From Methyloversatilis universalis FAM5 (GTDB lineage Bacteria > Pseudomonadota > Gammaproteobacteria > Burkholderiales > Rhodocyclaceae), in NCBI RefSeq assembly GCF_000214035.2, contig NZ_AFHG01000029.1, positions 124,001 through 188,000 of the forward strand: a stretch of 64,000 bases of DNA. Reading direction: 5' to 3'. Below, one piece after another: positions 59,611-64,000 of this stretch; positions within the stretch are counted from its first letter, which is position 1, and each line of letters starts with the position of its first letter. Position numbers and translations under genes: made by a program. The notes below the pieces were generated by a model. That model had not been told where the DNA came from, did not search any database, and was given only the letters and a program-made list of their open reading frames with translations.

Positions 59611-60234
59611 GTGCTGTTCCTTGAATCCTGCATCCTGCTCGTCGCGCTGGGCCTGAGCATGCTGATGCGCCCCTGGCGCATGCTCGCCGGACCGCTCGCC
59701 GCGCCCTGGGCGGCATCGCTGGTGCTGCTGTCGCTGCTGTGGGTGCTGCCGCAGGCGCTGCCTGCCGGCATTTCGATCCAGCTGTCGGGCGCCTGCCTGC
59801 TGGTGCTCATGTTCGGCTGGCCGCTGGCGGTGATCGAACTGGTGCTGGTGGCGCTGGCGGTATGGATGCTTGGCCGGCTCGGCTTTGCCGCGGTGCTGTC
59901 GCAGCTGGTGTGGGTCGGTCTGGTGCCGGCCACGCTGGCGCTGGGACTGGGCGAACTGCTGCGCAGGCGGCTGCCATCGCATCCCTTCATCTACGTGCTG
60001 GGCCGCGGCTTCATCGGCACCGCGCTGTGCATCTTCGTGGCCGGTGCGGCCTATGAGGTCATCCACCACCTGCTCGACGGCGTCGAACTCGAGCACGCGC
60101 TGGTGGCCCGCTGGCTGATGGCCTGGGGCGACGCCTTCCTGACCGGCATGCTGGTGGCCGTATTCGTCGCCTTCGTGCCCGAGTGGCTGGCGACCTGGTC
60201 GGACCGGCGCTATCTCGGCCCGCCGCCGGAATAG
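59611..60234 (+). CDS. Membrane protein, CbiM-like energy-coupling-factor permease family
   Basis: 207 residues, GTG start, six or so hydrophobic segments. The pattern PWAASLVLLSLLWVLPQALP, LSGACLLVLMFGWPLAVIEL and the ending WLATWSDRRYLGPPPE resembles the CbiM-type permeases seen in betaproteobacteria. The N-terminal His motif (MHIxDG) that binds the metal in true cobalt/nickel CbiM proteins is absent, and no cbiQ- or cbiO-type genes are near. It could work with an ATPase elsewhere or have another role. Confidence 0.6.
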   Translation: MLFLESCILLVALGLSMLMRPWRMLAGPLAAPWAASLVLLSLLWVLPQALPAGISIQLSGACLLVLMFGWPLAVIELVLVALAVWMLGRLGFAAVLSQLVWVGLVPATLALGLGELLRRRLPSHPFIYVLGRGFIGTALCIFVAGAAYEVIHHLLDGVELEHALVARWLMAWGDAFLTGMLVAVFVAFVPEWLATWSDRRYLGPPPE

Positions 60235-60261
60235 CGCGCAGGCGAGGCAGCGCGGGGCCGC

Positions 60262-60513
60262 TTACTGCTGGTAATTCAGGTCGAGATCCGAATCCAGTTC
60301 GATCACGCAGTCGAGCACGCGCGCGGTCAGCGCCTCGTCTTCGTCGGTCCACATCGCTTCCGGATCGTTGTCCCGGGTCGACAGCGGGGCGATGTCGAAA
60401 TCGACGAACTGGTCGCCGATCTTCAGCGCGGTCATGCCGGCAGCGTGGTCGACCAGGGTCCAGTCGTCCGGCACCTGCAGCTCTGCGGTCACGCGTACGG
60501 TCAGTGTCTTCAT
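60262..60513 (-). CDS. Small acidic protein of unknown function
   Basis: 83 residues, acidic (estimated, Asp/Glu-rich). It opens MKTLTVRVTAELQVPDDWTL, which looks like a beta strand plus turn, and ends in a run of acidic residues (CVIELDSDLDLNYQQ). A good ribosome site (GGAGATTCCC) precedes the ATG at 60513, which supports it as a real gene. It sits alone between genes on the other strand. I do not recognise the family. Confidence 0.7.
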   Translation of the reverse strand: MKTLTVRVTAELQVPDDWTLVDHAAGMTALKIGDQFVDFDIAPLSTRDNDPEAMWTDEDEALTARVLDCVIELDSDLDLNYQQ

Positions 60514-60614
60514 GGGAATCTCCGTGTGATGAGGCGGCACTTTAGCGCGCATGGCGCCGTGCGGGGAGATTCCGCTCCGGTAGCATGCGCGTTCCGTGAA
60601 TTGCAGGCACCCGC

Positions 60615-61283
60615 ATGTCCCTCTCGCTGATCGAACTGGAAAGTGATGCCACCGGCGCCGCCCCGCGTGCGTCGGTGATAGTGCTGCACGGCCTCGGGGC
60701 CGACGGCAACGATTTCGTGCCGGTGGTGCGCCGGCTCAGGCTGGACGAGGTCGGTCCGGTGCGCTTCGTGCTGCCGGACGCGCCCGAGCGGCCGGTCACC
60801 CGCAACGGCGGCTATGTCATGCGCGCCTGGTTCGACCTGTACGCGCCGGGCGCAGGCCAGGAGGCGGAAGCCGATGTGCGCGCCTCGCAGGCGCTGGTCG
60901 ATGCGCTGATCGCGCGCGAGATCGAACGCGGCGTGCCGGCATCGCGCATCGTGCTGATGGGTTTTTCCCAGGGCTGCGCGATGGCGCTGGTGACCGGCCT
61001 GCGTCATCCGCAGCGGCTGGCTGGCGTGATCGCGCTGTCCGGCTACCTGCCGCTGGCCGACAGGACGGCGGAAGAGCGCAGCGACGCCAGCCGCGACCTG
61101 CCGGTGTTCATGGCGCACGGCAGGCAGGACGATGTGGTGGTGATGCCGCGCGCCACCGCCGCGCGCGAGGTGCTGGAAAGTCTGGCCGTGCCCTGCGAAT
61201 GGCACGAATACGACATCGGGCACGAAGTGAGCCTGGAAGAGATCCGCGACATCAACCAGTGGCTGCTGCGCGTGCTGGCCTGA
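60615..61283 (+). CDS. Carboxylesterase / phospholipase family alpha-beta hydrolase
   Basis: 222-residue serine hydrolase. The oxyanion loop is VLHGLGADGNDF at 23-34, the nucleophile S118 lies in LMGFSQG, the acid is D172 or D173 in HGRQDDVV, and the base H203 is in YDIGHEVS. The family (carboxylesterase 2 or acyl-protein thioesterase type, like E. coli YpfH and Pseudomonas EstA relatives) cleaves short acyl esters. Length and spacing of the triad are typical. It seems to be a single gene. Confidence 0.9.
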   Translation: MSLSLIELESDATGAAPRASVIVLHGLGADGNDFVPVVRRLRLDEVGPVRFVLPDAPERPVTRNGGYVMRAWFDLYAPGAGQEAEADVRASQALVDALIAREIERGVPASRIVLMGFSQGCAMALVTGLRHPQRLAGVIALSGYLPLADRTAEERSDASRDLPVFMAHGRQDDVVVMPRATAAREVLESLAVPCEWHEYDIGHEVSLEEIRDINQWLLRVLA

Positions 61284-61322
61284 CACCCACGCCTTGCGCG
61301 CGGTCAGGCGTCGGGCACCGGA

Positions 61323-61907
61323 TCATTCGATCCAGCCGATGCGTCCCTGACCGGCGTCATTGAGCCGTGCGACGAAGGCCGGCGCGTCGGGCTCCGGCAG
61401 GCTGATCGTCATCGTGACCACCGAGTCGTGGCTGACCTCGACCAGCGCCGCGCGCGCGGCGTCGATTTCCCGCCGGACCGTGCCTTCCAGCGCATAGGGC
61501 AGGGTGCAGCGCAGCGTGCGCAGCCGGGTCAGCGGCACTTTCACCGCACCCGCCAGCGCCGAGGCCACCGCGTCGGTGTAGGCGCGTACCAGACCGCCAG
61601 CGCCGAGATTCACGCCACCGTAGTAGCGCACAACCGTGGCCAGCACGCCTTCCAGGTCCTGGTGGCGCAGCACTTCAAGCATGGGCCGGCCGGCGGTGCC
61701 GCTCGGTTCGCCATCATCGACCGCAGCCGACTGGCCACCGGCCAGCAGCGCCCAGCACACATGAGTGGCCCCCGGATGCTGTCGCCACAGCTCGATCACG
61801 CGCGCCTGCGCCGCCGCGCGGTCGCGCATGGTCTCGACACAGCCGATGAAACGGCTCTTCTTGATCGTGAGGTCGCTGTGGACCGCGGCGGCGAGGGTGT
61901 TGGGCAT
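61323..61907 (-). CDS. YigZ/IMPACT-family protein
   Basis: 194 residues with the UPF0029 N-terminal domain and the C-terminal DUF1949. Family signatures seen are KKSRFIGCVETMRDRAAA, the block DDGEPSGTAGRPMLEVL near 65-81 and VRYYGGVNLGAGGLVRAY near 93-110. Eukaryotic IMPACT inhibits Gcn2; the bacterial role is not settled. The start at 61907 is conserved. A hairpin with 8-bp arms (61908-61915 and 61931-61938) lies just upstream of the start. Confidence 0.9.
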   Translation of the reverse strand: MPNTLAAAVHSDLTIKKSRFIGCVETMRDRAAAQARVIELWRQHPGATHVCWALLAGGQSAAVDDGEPSGTAGRPMLEVLRHQDLEGVLATVVRYYGGVNLGAGGLVRAYTDAVASALAGAVKVPLTRLRTLRCTLPYALEGTVRREIDAARAALVEVSHDSVVTMTISLPEPDAPAFVARLNDAGQGRIGWIE

Positions 61908-62151
61908 GGGGCGGCAAGCTTACCGCAGGCGCCGCCCCTCGGCCTCCTGGCGTGGATCAGGCGCCGGATACCGGAACAGGCCCTTCCGTTCACTCCGTGC
62001 ATGACATCGGTGTGGGGTGGCGGGAATGATGTACTTCTTGGCAGCGAGCACCGCCAATGCCCATGCCCGGTGGCTGTACTGGGCGAACACGCTTGCGTAT
62101 GCTGCGCGCGTGATCAACGCGCCTTTGGCGCCGGGCCTTGGGGAGAGCAGG
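61908..62151. other. 244-bp divergent gap
   Basis: Holds the 8-bp inverted repeat noted beside yigZ and no convincing gene. In-frame codons continue upstream of 62152 to 62017 but with no ribosome site, and a cleavable signal peptide begins at 62152. Confidence 0.5.
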
Positions 62152-63534
62152 ATGCGCGGCATATTCGTAGCAGCGGCGATCTGCGCTGCGCTGAGTGGCG
62201 CAGTGCAGGCACAGACCGAGTGGCTGTCCGGCATGCCTACGGCGAAGCAGGTGGAGTCGGCGGTGCAGGGGCGCAACGAGCGCGACACTGCGGCGCAGAC
62301 CAGTGCTGCGCTGCAGATGATGGACGGCGTAGTGCAGAGCCTGTCGCCCAAGCCCTTCGACCCCGCGCGCCTGACGCCGGAGGTGAGGCGCCGGCTCGAC
62401 GAATACCGCGCCGCACGCGAGCGCATCGATGCGCGCGAGATGGAGAAGTTTTCCGGCAGCCGCTGCGAGGGCGATCAGTGCGAGAAATATCTCTATCCGC
62501 GCTGCGCACAGAAGTATGCGTTCTCGCCCGAGTTCTACCGGGTGGTGATGGATCGCCACTTCACGCCGGACTGGCAGCGCAGCTGGGTACCCCGGGTGCA
62601 CGGCACTCTCTGGCAGCGTGCGCTGAAGCTGCCCGCGGGCACGCCGCTGCCGGCCGGCTTTGCGGACGGTCTGCCCTGCGCCGGCGCCGGTGCCGGCGAA
62701 CCGGGCCTGCTCGATTACGCCACGGCCGGCGCCGACATCGGCCGGGATGTCCTCGCCGGCCTGCTGGTCGGTGACGTGCGCACCTACCGCACGCCGCGCG
62801 TGCTGTTCGACGACGTGCTGCCCGGACTTCTGCTGGCGGCCGCTGCCGCAGCCGTGCTGATCGTGCTGGCGCTCCGCCAGACCCTGCGCAACGTGACGCT
62901 GGACCGCGGCAACGCACGCAAGCTCGTGTCCTCGGTACCGTACGAACTCGACCTGTTCGCCGGCGACCTCCAGGGCTACAGCCGCGGCATCGAAACCATC
63001 ACCACGGTCAGTGGCGGCCAGAACAACACGCCGGTCACCAGTTCGTCGCGCAGCGTGCTGCACGAACGCTTCTTCCTGGTCGGCCCGGTCGGTGGCGAAC
63101 TGGAAGTGAAACTGACCAACGCCGATTCCGGCGCGCGCGACGGTCACCGGATGACCGCCGCCTGGATACAGAAGCCGGGCGCCACCGGCGGCCCCTGGCT
63201 GTTCATGCGCAATCACACGATGCGCACCACGCTGTGGTTCGGCAATAACGCGAAGAAGCCCTACGGACTGCGCAGCTGGCCGGTGTGGGCGCTGGTCGCG
63301 CTGTTTTTCGGTACCTGCATCTGGGTGGGCATGCGGGCCGATACACTGCGCGTGGTGAAGGACGGCTGGGACGTGACCGGCCATCTGGTCCTGTGGTGCG
63401 GTTTTCCTGCGCTGCTGGTGGTCGCTTCGCTGTTCATGTGGATCTACGCGATACGCAGCCGCCGGCTCGCGCGGTTCCGTCGCGAGGTGGATGAGCGGCT
63501 GATCCCCGAGCTCGACCGTGCGGCGGGCTTCTGA
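62152..63534 (+). CDS. Exported membrane protein of unknown function
   Basis: 460 residues, not recognised. Start ATG 62152 follows a clear ribosome site (GGGAGAGCAGG). Signal peptide at 1-21 (RGIFVAAAICAALSGAVQA), then an exported N-terminal part of about 200 residues with a short three-cysteine cluster (SRCEGDQCEKYLYPRC, residues 105, 110 and 118). A membrane helix at about 221-241 is followed by a polar region of about 135 residues (about 242-375), then two more helices (376-393 and 410-433) and a basic tail. No motif of an enzyme was seen. The neighbouring DUF423 gene is downstream on the same strand, 53 bp away. Confidence 0.75.
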   Translation: MRGIFVAAAICAALSGAVQAQTEWLSGMPTAKQVESAVQGRNERDTAAQTSAALQMMDGVVQSLSPKPFDPARLTPEVRRRLDEYRAARERIDAREMEKFSGSRCEGDQCEKYLYPRCAQKYAFSPEFYRVVMDRHFTPDWQRSWVPRVHGTLWQRALKLPAGTPLPAGFADGLPCAGAGAGEPGLLDYATAGADIGRDVLAGLLVGDVRTYRTPRVLFDDVLPGLLLAAAAAAVLIVLALRQTLRNVTLDRGNARKLVSSVPYELDLFAGDLQGYSRGIETITTVSGGQNNTPVTSSSRSVLHERFFLVGPVGGELEVKLTNADSGARDGHRMTAAWIQKPGATGGPWLFMRNHTMRTTLWFGNNAKKPYGLRSWPVWALVALFFGTCIWVGMRADTLRVVKDGWDVTGHLVLWCGFPALLVVASLFMWIYAIRSRRLARFRREVDERLIPELDRAAGF

Positions 63535-63587
63535 GGTGCCGCATTCCCGCTGCCTTCGCCTGACATCGTCGATTCCTGGAGCCCTGC

Positions 63588-63968
63588 ATGCCTGATTACG
63601 CCCGCCGCTTTCTCTTCCTCGCCGCACTGGCCGGTGCGCTGGCCGTGGTGCTCGGCGCTTTCGGCGCGCACGCGCTGAAGGCGCGGCTGGACGAGCCCAT
63701 GCTGACGGTGTGGCAGACCGCGGTGCAGTACCACTTCTGGCACGCGCTGGCGCTGGGGCTGATCGGCCTGCTGGCACTGCACCTGCGCGACGCCTGCTGG
63801 CTGATGCGGGCCGGCTGGCTGATGCTGGCCGGCCTGCTGCTGTTCAGCGGCAGCCTGTATGCGATGGCGCTGACCGGCACGCGCGCGCTGGGCATGGTGA
63901 CGCCGTTCGGCGGACTGGCTTTCATCGCCGGCTGGCTGGCGCTGGCCTGGGCGATCAGGCGCGGCTGA
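63588..63968 (+). CDS. DUF423-family membrane protein (YgdD-like)
   Basis: 126 residues, four membrane helices. The start AALAGALAVVLGAFGAHALKARL and the segment TVWQTAVQYHFWHALALGLIGLLAL carry the DUF423 signature (FGAHAL, QYHFWHALAL), read in two parts; FSGSLYAMALTG follows. The function of the family is unknown. The ATG at 63588 has weak upstream GGAG. Confidence 0.92.
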   Translation: MPDYARRFLFLAALAGALAVVLGAFGAHALKARLDEPMLTVWQTAVQYHFWHALALGLIGLLALHLRDACWLMRAGWLMLAGLLLFSGSLYAMALTGTRALGMVTPFGGLAFIAGWLALAWAIRRG

Positions 63969-64000
63969 GCCGCGCCTGCCGGCCGCTCAGCCGATCAGCG
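63969..64000. other. End of window
   Basis: The last 32 bp contain a TCA triplet at 63987-63989 that could be the stop codon of a minus-strand gene outside the window. Nothing more can be said. Confidence 0.2.

Noticed and set aside
62017-62151. Longer start for the unknown membrane protein
   Set aside because: It would add 45 residues before a clean signal peptide, without a ribosome site; the start at 62152 has both.

Overview
The window is a stretch of a GC-rich (about two thirds G+C) betaproteobacterial chromosome. Gene content and order (ftsH-folP-glmM, pstSCAB, tpiA-secG-nuoA to nuoN, smpB/ratA/ratB, guaB-guaA, rnf/rsx-nth) point to a Rhodocyclales-type, respiring member of the Betaproteobacteria. 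A Methyloversatilis-like genus is my guess from general resemblance and was not checked. No rRNA, tRNA, CRISPR array, phage or classical insertion sequence was seen.

Layout. 1-5.3 kb: 3' part of ftsH, then folP-glmM and an O-acetylhomoserine sulfhydrylase gene, with two clear intrinsic terminators. 5.3-9.2 kb: a pstSCAB phosphate uptake operon with a likely Pho box and a hairpin terminator between pstS and pstC, but no phoU. 9.2-25.7 kb: tpiA, secG and a complete 14-gene respiratory complex I operon followed closely by a Nudix hydrolase gene. 25.7-28.8 kb: small housekeeping genes (folK, a hemerythrin, smpB, ratA, ratB, a DUF4124 protein). 28.8-32.4 kb: guaB and guaA, separated by a small four-helix-bundle (23S rRNA IVS family) gene flanked by GC-rich inverted repeats, which looks like an inserted element.

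32.6-44.7 kb: a block of six same-strand signalling genes, five of whose junctions overlap or lie close: an HD-GYP response regulator, a hybrid histidine kinase, a lipoprotein substrate-binding protein without a transporter, a large multi-PAS histidine kinase, a single-domain receiver, and a REC-REC-PAS-GAF-PAS-GGDEF-EAL protein. Together they look like a ligand-sensing phosphorelay that controls cyclic-di-GMP. The last gene runs into three tandem copies of a 120-bp palindromic repeat.

45-51 kb (minus strand): rsxABCDGE (rnf) and nth in one tightly overlapping operon. 51-64 kb: mixed genes: a GT-C-like membrane protein, a SulP-STAS-cNMP transporter, YidB- and DUF2789-family proteins, fumC, a DinG/YoaA helicase, a CbiM-like membrane protein, a small unknown protein, a carboxylesterase, a YigZ/IMPACT protein, an unrecognised membrane protein and a DUF423 protein.

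The two most unusual items are the IVS-type element between guaB and guaA and the signalling block at 32.6-44.7 kb. All family assignments come from reading motifs in the translated sequence; no database search was possible.
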